NCBI GenBank assembly: GCA_032622095.1
Contig: CP136069.1
Location: 35,564,194-35,628,193, forward strand
DNA length: 64,000 nt
Reading direction: 5' to 3'
Source: Siphonodentalium dalli
Taxonomy: Eukaryota; Mollusca; Scaphopoda; Gadilida; Siphonodentaliidae
Position 1 is the first letter of the stretch, and the number at the start of each line of letters is the position of its first letter. The position numbers and the translations under genes were made by a program. The notes beneath the pieces were generated by a model. The model had not been told where the DNA came from. It made no database searches and saw only the letters and a list, made by a program, of their open reading frames with translations. This document shows, in pieces, positions 53,492 to 63,800 of this stretch.

Positions 53492-53737
53492 TCCTGTCAC
53501 ATGATATTTAATTCTGCATCTGCTGTGCCGATCCCATCATGAAAGGGATATTGAAGCCACAGCCCGGTTTATGCTCCATGATAGAAATAATATTATTAGC
53601 TTAAGAATTTTTCCAAGTATCGCAAAGTGTTTTTCAGAGCATATGAAGCCGGTGCATCAATAGTTTTGGCAGTTCGAATGAGCCATTTACGTTTAAGGCC
53701 CTGAGTCCTTGAATGAGATATTATTTTTTATTTGTAG

Positions 53738-54200
53738 ATGTCCAACGTGTCAGGTCAGTTTCAAAGACCGGTTATCCCTGAAACGTGATCAGTTGCTGCA
53801 TATAGACAAGAACCGTGTCAAATTACGTAACTTTTGTGACTATGTGTGCCGGCGATCTGTTTCATTGAGATGTCATTTTGGAAAGATATCGCCCATCTAG
53901 CGGAGCTGTCTTCAAATGTGATGTGTGTCCATTCGAGATGATTGACGAAAATATATTTAGTAGACAATTTCATTCTGAAGATTCACATAGGAATGTAGTT
54001 GGAATCTAAATGCAGAGAGGTCAGATGAAACCGTGTTAACAGAGAACTCTGATATTCAAAATAATAATGAACGACAATGTGACCTTCAAAATAAGGATGA
54101 GAAACACTTTTACGTTCCCCGCTCTAAGCATGTCAGCTATGAAACTGTGGACCAGCATTGTTACCAGAGTAGTCAGATAAAGTCCCATTCTTTCTATTAA
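53738..54200 (+). pseudogene. Broken C2H2 zinc-finger exon
   Basis: After an acceptor-like TTTTTTATTTGTAG (ending 53737) comes a frame with CPTC and, 12 residues later, a D-QLL-H spacing where H-x3-H is expected. This is a C2H2 finger whose first His (codon 53787) has become Asp. A second finger, RNFCDYVCRR..CHF, has Arg (53826) in place of its first Cys. An extra A near 53886 then shifts the frame; the continuation (KYRPSSGAVFKCDVC) has Arg in place of the second His and starts a third finger (CDVC at 53917-53928), which has Gln at the first His position. That frame stops at 54007. The original frame is open again from 53991 to the TAA at 54198-54200. Degenerate ligands and two frame changes indicate a decayed fragment of a host transcription-factor-like gene. 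The protein family beyond C2H2 is not identifiable. Confidence 0.55.
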
Positions 54201-54577
54201 AACGTCAAGGAATGTGAATGCTGAGGGCGTCGGATGGGAGCGACTTCAGAATATCTTACCAGTTGTCATACAAATACAAAAGTTTAATGTTTTCTCAAAT
54301 CTCACTATTTGGTGCAACTGTGTGGCTCAATAAGCTAATTCGCACTATTGACATATTCGTTATTTGTATATATGGTCTTTGTGATATATGACACGACTAC
54401 TATGTTGCAAAGTGAAATATCAAGATTCAATTGAGCTATTGATATATTCCACCTTATTTTTTTTCTGGGGCTAATCAGAACAAGCTATGTGTATGTTCTG
54501 GTTTTCGCGCACATGAGGCATGTGTTTGTTTATTAGTCTCTTGCGAGAAGTCTGAACTATCGAGGAAAATAACAAAT
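54201..54577. other. Unassigned A+T-rich spacer
   Basis: No gene, RNA or repeat recognised. It follows the zinc-finger remnant and may be former 3' untranslated or intron sequence. Confidence 0.4.
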
Positions 54578-54687
54578 GGATTCATTTGGAGTGGCATCTT
54601 CCGGAACCATATACACTCAAATCTGTGTACACGGATTCATTTGGAGTGGCATCTTCCGGAACCATATACACTCAAATCTGTGTACAC
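54578..54687 (+). repeat. Perfect 55-bp tandem duplication
   Basis: The 55 bases from GGATTCATTTGGAG to CTGTGTACAC occur twice with no difference (54578-54632 and 54633-54687). Identity implies a recent event or a sequencing-era artefact. Confidence 0.95.
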
Positions 54688-55078
54688 GAATGTCAAGTTC
54701 CCAAATAATTAGATCTGGTTTAATTTGTGCATATCATTTGTTGACTTTATGAATGGACATTTTGCATCAGTAGTTGCACTTCTATTGTGGCTTGACATTG
54801 GTTGTTAATGTATACACATCGCAGCGTCGCTATTTGATACTATTCTAGCTGCTGTGTTCATTTTCTAACAACTGTTTGGCGTTGTTGAAACGGGTAATAA
54901 TTTATTAATATTATTGGAAAGAACCGGGAAATCGTATGGTGAAGTCAACACGTGTCGGATATTTCTAAAACGTCCAGAAAATATGCATCAAGATGATTCT
55001 GACTACTCCCAGAGAAAATTTAAAAGGTACTAGTCTGAAGTATTTCCAGGCAGCTAAATAAGGTGCCGGTCATTTGCA
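54688..55078. other. Unassigned spacer
   Basis: No gene, RNA or repeat recognised. Confidence 0.45.
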
Positions 55079-55162
55079 GAATGAAGTCCCTAAAGGGTGC
55101 ATTTAGTGATGGAACCCACATAGCAGGCTAGCATCACCAAATTTACCCTCTGAGGACCTCAT
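55079..55162. repeat. 85-bp palindromic mini-element, copy 2
   Basis: Starts GAATGAAGTCCC and ends GAGGACCTCAT, with GGCTAGCATCACCAAATTT in the right arm. Its left half, on the opposite strand, matches the right half of copy 1 and extends that match outward to GTCATTTGCAGAATG. Confidence 0.7.
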
Positions 55163-55182
55163 AGCTGATCAATTCCTAAACA

Positions 55183-55267
55183 GAATGAGTCCCATTGGAT
55201 GAATTTGGTGATGCTAGCCCACTATGAGGGGTAGCATCACTAAACTCACCCTCTGGTGACCTCATTC
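55183..55267. repeat. 85-bp palindromic mini-element, copy 3
   Basis: Starts GAATGAGTCCC and ends GACCTCATTC. The inner arms are GAATTTGGTGATGCTAGCC and GGGTAGCATCACTAAACTC, inverted with 16 of 19 matches. It lies 20 bp after copy 2. Confidence 0.7.
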
Positions 55268-55415
55268 TTCAAAATGTCCAGCACATTATTTTGAGGCCTG
55301 ATAAATTCTCATTAATATCCCATTTAACATCAAATGGTAATTCAGTTGGTCACTAAACTCATGATTTATCGCAAATAGATACATAAACAAATTGTCAACA
55401 TGACATTTGGGGTTC

Positions 55416-56184
55416 TAAACACCTAAAAAAAAGTAAGTCCCCCCTAATATATTTGTTAATATGTTATGAAATATGAGATGGATTTTGACGAAACATCATT
55501 CAATTGTTTTGTGGTATCTGGTTCAGAGCCTGCACAGTGTACGAGACAAGGTCTTGTGGGTTATGTTATGGCCGACTGAGCACAAATTGATTGGAAGAGT
55601 GGTGCTTTTCAAAAGCTGCAAAACACTTGACTTAGAGTGAACAATCACTCCAGTGTTCCATTGTTCACTCAAGTTGCTACTGGCTGTAAATGTGGTCCAA
55701 AAGTGACACTTATCCACGATAACATGCGTGTTATCTTCGGGACCCAATGTGCCCACTGCATACCCAGGCCATTCAGGCTAACCACATTAATTTGGAAAGA
55801 CACCTTGCAGTAATGCAGTTACATGCTGTGGACGACACAGAGTTATTGGAATCAGTCTATTTGAAGCCCTTTTTCAGTAAACCATATAGGCATTGAGGTA
55901 CCAACAGATAAGGATGTTTCAAGCCCGTGCGAGAAATGGGGGGACAACAGCACAGCCGAATGACTGATCACTCTATCTGTGTTTTTGCAACTTTTTAAAA
56001 GTGGCCCTTTTCCATTCAATTCATGCTCACTTAGCCATATGTCACCTCACCGCATAGTGCTTATAGCACACTTGATGTCTCTGGTACCTCAAGTCATTCA
56101 GAGATTTTCATCAAAATCCATCCAATATCTCATAAAATATTACCGAATATATTAGGGGGGGACTTTCTTTTTTTGAGGCGTTTA
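55416..56184. mobile_element. Nested 769-bp inverted-repeat element (MITE-like)
   Basis: The left end (55416-55495) reads TAAACACCTAAAAAAAAG then AAGTCCCCCCTAATATA. The right end (56104-56184), on the other strand, reads TAAACGCCTCAAAAAAAG then AAGTCCCCCCCTAATATA. The match continues to GGATGGATTTTGA, about 80 bp in all. The outermost TA may be a target duplication. A 77-codon open frame lies inside on the minus strand (55523-55756); I recognise no domain in it, and a stop lies just upstream of its first codon stretch. It is either chance or a shred of a transposase. Confidence 0.7.
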
Positions 56185-56264
56185 CAACAAAATTGGCAAG
56201 GGAATGATGGTGAATTTATAAATATCTTTCAAAATTTCACGTTTAAAACAAAACCATAAATAGA

Positions 56265-56410
56265 GGATCTCACATGAGTTTCTATTTTATACGGAATTTA
56301 TCAACCGAGTTCACTAAATTCGATTTGAGCCGAGGTTTACCGAGGCTCAAATCGAATTTAGAGGACGAGGTTGATAAATTACGTATAAAATAGGACGAGT
56401 GTGAGATACC
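56265..56410. repeat. 146-bp palindrome
   Basis: The arms run from GGATCTCACATGAG to GATTTGAGCC and back (GGCTCAAATCG to GTGAGATACC), about 67 bp each and roughly 80% matched, with almost no loop (centre near 56337). It would fold into one long hairpin. Confidence 0.85.
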
Positions 56411-56689
56411 TTTTATCACATGATCAAATAAACCCGAAGCAACGCGAAATATTCATCGAAAACAACAATCATAAACTACAGCGATCGCAAGTTATTTGAA
56501 GAACGCCGTGACGTCATCGCACGCGCTGATATTAAACGTGTCTATTACCGATAATTATGAAACTGATTTTATGGCCAAATTATGTGATAAATGAGATTAT
56601 TGATCCACTGAAAAAATTGTTTGTCCTAAAATATTTATTTTAATGTGACAAATAAATCGACAAGCTACAAGTATGGTCTGCTATCCTTA
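56411..56689. other. Unassigned spacer
   Basis: No gene, RNA or repeat recognised. Confidence 0.45.
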
Positions 56690-57095
56690 AAGGTACTCAA
56701 TCCGATCCGATGCTCCTAAATTACTATTTCTTTGGCTTCGGGGGTAAACAAATATTCAATTCTAGTCGAGGAAGCCATCCATCAAACCTCAGATTGATTA
56801 GATATCGATGTTTGAAATGTGCTGTTTCTATGTGTTTGTGGTCCAATCTTTTCTTGTTAATAGTTACAACTTGATTTTAGATTTATCCATCTTACAACTG
56901 CAATTTGTCCGTTTTTAGCGCATCGTCGTCGAAAAGATTGGACCACAAACAATAGAAACAGCACATTTGAAACATCGATATCTAATCAATCTGAGCTTTG
57001 AGATGGGTGGGTTCCTCGACTCGAATCAAATATTTTTTACACCCAAAGCCAAAGAAATAATAACTTAGAAGCATCTGATCGGATTGGGTTTCTTT
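56690..57095. repeat. 406-bp foldback element, arms about 165 bp
   Basis: The left arm 56690-56853 (through CAATCCGATC, TATTTCTTTGGCTT, GATTAGATATCGATGTTT, TTGTGGTCCAATCTTTTC) is repeated inverted at 56931-57095, around a 77-bp loop. The innermost 45 bp are nearly identical and the outer parts are more diverged. The structure is that of a foldback or MITE element. The minus-strand open frame covering its right arm and the GAACC-rich zone is not a gene. Confidence 0.85.
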
Positions 57096-57265
57096 AAAAT
57101 ACTGAATTCTTAAACATATTGTGCCAAAATTCCACCTGACTATATTTAGAATATTTTTCAAGTTTAATGAATAAATGATTATCTTTATGCAACATTTTTC
57201 TTCTGATTCACCTGTATACACAGAATGAAATGCATTTTCAGTGCTGATAATGCAATCTCTGTTAC

Positions 57266-57880
57266 TAGAACCAACTGGTTCTTGGGCATGTATCCAACAA
57301 GGAACCAAATTTATTCTAAATGAAGAACCAATGGTTCTTCGGGGAAGGGAGGAGGGCAAATTGGTTCTTGGGGAAGAACCAAACTGGAACCAATGAAGAA
57401 CCAGGGATTGGTTCTTGAGGGAGAACCAATGAAGAACCATTTGGTTCTTGGGATGAAGAACCAAATTTTAATCATGAAGAACCTATTGGTTCCGCCTGGA
57501 GGACAAACTTGAAGAACCAAATTTGGTTCTTCAATTTTCTCTGTGAGGAACCATTATTACTCTTGAAGAACCAAATTATTATTCCCGAAGAACCAAATGG
57601 TTCCACATGAAGAACCAATTATATCAACGAAGAACCAAATATTCAGTCGTGGAGAACCAACTGGTTCTGCGGTGTATAAATAATGAAGAACCAAATGGTT
57701 CTAGATTTGGTTCTTAATAGTCACAATAATGAGGAACCAAATGGTTCTTGGTTTGGTTCCCGATAAACCCAAATCTGAAGAACCAAATGGTTCTAGGTCC
57801 CCTGAAGAACCAGTTGGTTCTTCATTTGGTTCCGCCTGGAGGACAAGTGGGGAACCAATGAAGAACCATTGGGTTCCAAT
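57266..57880. repeat. Right subterminal zone, about 40 GAACC/GGTTC motifs
   Basis: AAGAACC, GGAACC, GGTTCTT and GGTTCC recur about 40 times in 615 bp in both orientations, often paired as GAACCAAATGGTTC. A longer word, TGGTTCCGCCTGGAGGACAA, occurs twice (near 57487 and 57827). The same motifs fill the left end of the insert. Open frames here are low-complexity by-products. Confidence 0.85.
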
Positions 57881-57894
57881 TTTTTCTAAGAGTG
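57859..57894 (-). repeat. Right terminal inverted repeat of the insert
   Basis: Read on the minus strand from 57894 it begins CACTCTTAGAA and ends ATGGTTCTTCA, aligning to the left end at 27 of 36 positions without gaps. It is followed at 57895 by the duplicated TA and then the rest of the split satellite monomer. Confidence 0.75.
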
Positions 57895-60800
57895 TACTTT
57901 GCATCTGCACGGGCAAAATCCCTTTAACGCTTTGGACACTTGTATCGTATCAATGTGAAAGCAGGCATGTTTCGCGATAGGACAACACATTCGGTAGCAG
58001 TCCGGACCTCACGGTTTGGCTAATGAGCAGGGGTTGGGAGTTGGATAATTGGGGTGGGGCAGGCTGTTTGAGGCCCCATAAAATCCCCAGTATTTTTGAA
58101 AGCGACTGTATATTGCATCTGCACGGGCAAAATCCCTTTAACGTTTTGGACACTTTTATCGTATCAATGTGCAAGCAGGCATGTTTCGCGATAGGACAGC
58201 ACATTCGGTAGCAGTCCGGACCTCACGGTTTGGCTAATGAGCAGGGGATGGGAGTTGGATAATTGGGGTGGGGCAGGCTGTTTGAGGCCCCATAAAATGC
58301 CCAGTATTTTTGAAAGCGACTGTACTTTGCATCTGCACGGGCAAAATCCCTTTAACGTTTTGGACACTTTTATCGTATCAATGTGCAAGCAGGCATGTTT
58401 CGCGATAGGACGGCACATTCGGTCGCAGGCCGAACCTCACGGTTTGGCTAATGAGCAGGGGTTGGGAGTTGGATAATTGGGGTGGGGCAGGCTGTTTGAG
58501 GCCCCATTAAATGCCCAGTATTTTTGAAAGCGACTGTACTTTGCATATGCACGGGCAAAATCCCTTTAACGTTTTGGACACTTGTATCGTATCAATGTGC
58601 AAGCAGGCATGTTTCGCGATAGGACGGCACATTCGGTCGCAGGCCGGACCTCACGGTTTGGCTAATGAGCAGGGGTTGGGAGTTGGATAATTGGGGTGGG
58701 GCAGGCTGTTTGAGGCCCCATAAAATCCCCAGTATTTTTGAAAGCGACTGTACTTTGCATATGCACAGGCAAAATCCCTTTAACGTTTTGGACACTTTTA
58801 TCGTATCAATGTGCAAGCAGGCATGTTTCGCGATAGGACGGCACATTCGGTCGCAGGCCGGACCTCACGGTTTGGCTAATGAGCAGGGGTTGGAAGTTGG
58901 ATAATTGGGGTGGGGCAGGCTGTTTGAGGCCCCATAAAATGCCCAGTATTTTTGAAAGCGACTGTACTTTGCATCTGCACGGGAAAAATCCCTTTAACGT
59001 TTTGGACACTTTTATCGTATCAATGTGCAAGCAGGCATGTTTCGCGATAGGACGGCACATTCGGTCGCAGGCCGAACCTCACGGTTTGGCTAATGAGCAG
59101 GCGTTGGGAGTTGGATAATTGGGGTGGGGCAGGCTGTTTGAGGCCCCATTAAATGCCCAGTATTTTTGAAAGCGACTGTACTTTGCATATGCACGGGCAA
59201 AATCCCTTTAACGTTTTGGACACTTGTATCGTATCAATGTGCAAGCAGGCATGTTTCGCGATAGGACGGCACATTCGGTCGCAGGCCGGACCTCACGGTT
59301 TGGCTAATGAGCAGGGGTTGGGAGTTGGATAATTGGGGTGGGGCAGGCTGTTTGAGGCCCCATAAAATCCCCAGTATTTTTGAAAGCGAATGTACTTTGC
59401 ATATGCACAGGCAAAATCCCTTTTACGTTTTGGACACTTTTATCGTATCAATGTGCAAGCAGGCATGTTTCGCGATAGGACGGCACATTCGGTCGCAGGC
59501 CGGACCTCACGGTTTGGCTAATGAGCAGGGGTTGGAAGTTGGATAATTGGGGTGGGGCAGGTTGTTTGAGGCCCCATAAAATGCCCAGTATTTTTGAAAG
59601 CGACTGTACTTTGCATGTGCACGGGCAAAATCCCTTTAACGTTTTGGACACTTTTATCGTATCAATGTGCAAGCAGGCATGTTTCGCGATAGGACGGCAC
59701 ATTCGGTCCCAGGCCGGACCTCACGGTTTGGCTAATGAGCAGGGGTTGGGAGTTGGATAATTGGGGTGGGGCAGGCTGTTTGAGGCCCCATAAAATGCCC
59801 AGTATTTTTGAAAGCGACTGTACTTTGCATATGCACCGGCAAAATCCCTTTAACGTTTTGGACACTTTTATCGTATCAATGTGCAAGCAGGCATGTTTCG
59901 CGATAGGACGGAACATTCGGTCGCAGGCCGAACCTCACGGTTTGGCTAATGAGCAGGGATTGGGAGTTGGATAATTGGGGTGGGGCAGGCTGTTTGAGGC
60001 CCCATAAAATGCCCAGTATTTTTGAAAGCGACTGTACTTTGCATATGCACCGGCAAAATCCCTTTAACGTTTTGGACACTTTTATCGTATCAATGTGCAA
60101 GAAGGCATGTTTCGCGATAGGACGGCACATTCGGTCGCAGGCCGGACCTCACGGTTTGGCTAATGAGCAGGGGTTGGAAGTTGGATAATTGGGGTGGGGC
60201 AGGCTGTTTGAGGCCCCAAAAAATACCTAGTATTTTTGAAAGCGACTGTACTTTGCATCTGCACGGGCAAAATCCCTTTAACGTTTTGGACACTTTTATC
60301 GTATCAATGTGCAAGCAGGCATGTTTCGCGATAGGACGGCACATTCGGTCGCAGGCCGAACCTCACGGTTTGGCTAATGAGCAGGGGTTGGGAGTTGGAT
60401 AATTGGGGTGGACAGGCTGTTTGAGGCCCCATAAAATACCCAGTATTTTTGAAAGCGACTGTACTTTGCATCTACACGGGCAAAATCCCTTTAACGTTTT
60501 GGACACTTTTATCGTATCAATGTGCAAGCAGGCATGTTTCGCGATAGGACGGCACATTCGGTCGCAGGCCGAACCTCACGGTTTGGCTAATGAGCAGGGG
60601 TTGGGAGTTGGATAATTGGGGTGGGGCAGGCTGTTTGAGGCCCCATAAAATGCCCAGTATTTTTGAAAGCGACTGTACTTTGCATCTGCACGGGCAAAAT
60701 CCCTTTAACGTTTTGGACACTTGTATCGTATCAATGTGAAAGCAGGCATGTTTCGCGATAGGACAGCACATTCGGTAGCAGTCCGGACCTCACGGTTTGG

Positions 60801-63800
60801 CTAATGAGCAGGGGTTGGGAGTTGGATAATTGGGGTGGGGCAGGCTGTTTGAGGCCCCATAAAATCCCCAGTATTTTTGAAAGCGACTGTATATTGCATC
60901 TGCACGGGCAAAATCCCTTTAACGTTTTGGACACTTTTATCGTATCAATGTGCAAGCAGGCATGTTTCGCGATAGGACAGCACATTCGGTAGCAGTCCGG
61001 ACCTCACGGTTTGGCTAATGAGCAGGGGATGGGAGTTGGATAATTGGGGTGGGGCAGGCTGTTTGAGGCCCCATAAAATGCCCAGTATTTTTGAAAGCGA
61101 CTGTACTTTGCATCTGCACGGGCAAAATCCCTTTAACGTTTTGGACACTTTTATCGTATCAATGTGCAAGCAGGCATGTTTCGCGATAGGACGGAACATT
61201 CGGTCGCAGGCCGAACCTCACGGTTTGGCTAATGAGCAGCGGTTGGGAGTTGGATAATTGGGGTGGGGCAGGCTGTTTGAGGCCCCATAAAATGCCCAGT
61301 ATTTTTGAAAGCGACTGTACTTTGCATCTGCACGGGCAAAATCCCTTTAACGTTTTGGACACTTGTATCGTATCAATGTGAAAGCAGGCATGTTTCGCGA
61401 TAGGACCGCACATTCGGTCGCAGGCCGGACCTCACGGTTTGGCTAATGAGCAGGGGTTGGGAGTTGGATAATTGGGGTGGGGCAGGCTGTTTGAGGCCCC
61501 ATAAAATGCCCAGTATTTTTGAAAGCGACTGTACTTTGCATCTGCACGGGCAAAATCCCTTTAACGTTTTGGACACTTTTATCGTATCAATGTGCAAGCA
61601 GGCATGTTTCGCGATAGGACAGCACATTCGGTAGCAGTCCGGACCTCACGGTTTGGCTAATGAGCAGGGGTTGGGAGTTGGATAATTGGGGTGGGGCAGG
61701 CTGTTTGAGGCCCCATAAAATGCCCAGTATTTTTGAAAGCGACTGTACTTTGCATCTGCACGGGCGAAATCCCTTTAACGTTTTGGACACTTTTATCGTA
61801 TCAATGTGCAAGCAGGCATGTTTCGCGATAGGACGGCACATTCGGTCGCAGGCCGAACCTCACGGTTTGGCTAATGAGCAGGGGTTGGGAGTTGGATAAT
61901 TGGGGTGGGGCAGGCTATTTGAGGCCCCATTAAATGCCCAGTATTTTTGAAAGCGACTGTACTTTGCATATGCACGGGCAAAATCCCTTTAACGTTTTGG
62001 ACACTTGTATCGTATCAATGTGCAAGCAGGCATGTTTCGCGATAGGACGGCACATTCGGTCGCAGGCCGGACCTCACGGTTTGGCTAATGAGCAGGGGTT
62101 GGGAGTTGGATAATTGGGGTGGGGCAGGCTGTTTGAGGCCCCATAAAATCCCCAGTATTTTTGAAAGCGACTGTACTTTGCATATGCACAGGCAAAATCC
62201 CTTTAACGTTTTGGACACTTTTATCGTATCAATGTGCAAGCAGGCATGTTTCGCGATAGGACGGCACATTCGGTCGCAGGCCGGACCTCACGGTTTGGCT
62301 AATGAGCAGGGGTTGGAAGTTGGATAATTGGGGTGGGGCAGGCTGTTTGAGGCCCCATAAAATCCCCAGTATTTTTGAAAGCGAATGTACTTTGCATATG
62401 CACAGGCAAAATCCCTTTTACGTTTTGGACACTTTTATCGTATCAATGTGCAAGCAGGCATGATTCGCGATAGGACGGCACATTCGGTCGCAGGCCGGAC
62501 CTCACGGTTTGGCTAATGAGCAGGGGTTGGAAGTTGGATAATTGGGGTGGGGCAGGTTGTTTGAGGCCCCATAAAATGCCCAGTATTTTTGAAAGCGACT
62601 GTACTTTGCATGTGCACGGGCAAAATCCCTTTAACGTTTTGGACACTTTTATCGTATCAATGTGCAAGCAGGCATGTTTCGCGATAGGACGGCACATTCG
62701 GTCCCAGGCCAGACCTCACGGTTTGGCTAATGAGCAGGGGTTGGGAGTTGGATAATTGGGGTGGGGCAGGCTGTTTGAGGCCCCATAAAACGCCCAGTAT
62801 TTTTGAAAGCGAATGTACTTTGCATCTGCACGGGCAAACTCCCTTTAACGTTTTGGACACCTTTATCGTATCAATGTGCAAGCAGGTATGTTTCGCGATA
62901 GGACGGCACATTCGGTCGCAGGCCGGACCTCACGGTTTGGCTAATGAGCAGGGGTTGGATAATTGGAGTGGGGCAGGCTGTTTGAGGCCCCATAAAACGC
63001 CCAGTATTTTTGAAAGCGACTGTACTTTGCATCTGCACGGGCAAAATCCCTTTAACGTTTTGGACACTTTTATCGTATCAATGTGCAAGCAGGCATGTTT
63101 CGCGATAGGACGGCACATTCGGTCGCAGGCCGAACCTCACGGTTTGGCTAATGAGCAGGGGTTGGATAATTGGAGTGGGGCAGGCTGTTTGAGGCCCCAT
63201 ACAATGCCCAGTATTTTTGAAAGCGACTGTACTTTGCATCTGCACGGGCAAAATCCCTTTAACGTTTTGGACACCTTTATCGTATCAATGTGCCAGCAGG
63301 TATGTTTCGCGATAGGACGGCACATTCGGTCGCAGGCCGAACCTCACGGTTTGGCTAATGAGCAGGGGTTGGGAGTTGGATAATTGGGGTGGGCAGGCTG
63401 TTTGAGGCCCCATAAAACGCCCAGTATTTTTGAAAGCGACTGTACTGTGCATCTGCACGGGCAAAATCCCTTTAACGTTTTGGACACTTTTATCGTATCA
63501 ATGTGCAAGCAGGCATGTTTCGCGATAGGACGGCACATTCGGTCGCAGGCCGGACCTCACGGTTTGGCTAATGAGCAGGGGTTGGGAGTTGGATAATTGG
63601 GGTGGGGCAGGCTGTTTGAGGCCCCATAAAACGCCCAGTATTTTTGAAAGCGACTGTACTTTGCATCTGCACGGGCAAAATCCCTTTAACGTTTTGGACA
63701 CCTTTATCGTATCAATGTGCAAGCAGGTATGTTTCGCGATAGGACGGCACATTCGGTCGCAGGCCGGACCTCACGGTTTGGCTAATGAGCAGGGGTTGGA

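Larger units (their letters stand above)
51615..57894. mobile_element. DNA-transposon-like insertion (6,280 bp) in the satellite
   Basis: The left end begins CACTCTAAGAA and the right end, read inward on the other strand, begins CACTCTTAGAA. The inverted match continues without gaps for 36 bp (27/36 identical), ending in GGTTCTTCA on both sides. The satellite monomer is cut at ...GCGACTGTA and resumes TACTTTGCAT..., so TA is duplicated (51613-51614 and 57895-57896). Because of the flanking bases, a 4-bp GTAC duplication with termini ACTCT fits equally well. Both ends have dense AAGAACC/GGTTCTT subterminal repeats. A TA duplication fits Tc1/mariner or Mirage-type elements, while CAC-type ends with 2-4 bp duplications fit the CACTA/Mirage/Chapaev group. 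I cannot choose. No transposase frame is visible, so the element is probably non-autonomous. It contains other repeats and a gene fragment. Confidence 0.8.

Noticed and set aside
56982-57464. 160-codon minus-strand open frame
   Set aside because: It is made of the foldback arm and the GAACC-rich subterminal zone; the N-terminal part is low complexity from the repeated motif and no domain is visible.
57729-57980. Open frame spanning the right transposon end into the satellite
   Set aside because: It crosses the insertion junction and consists of motif repeats followed by a satellite frame.
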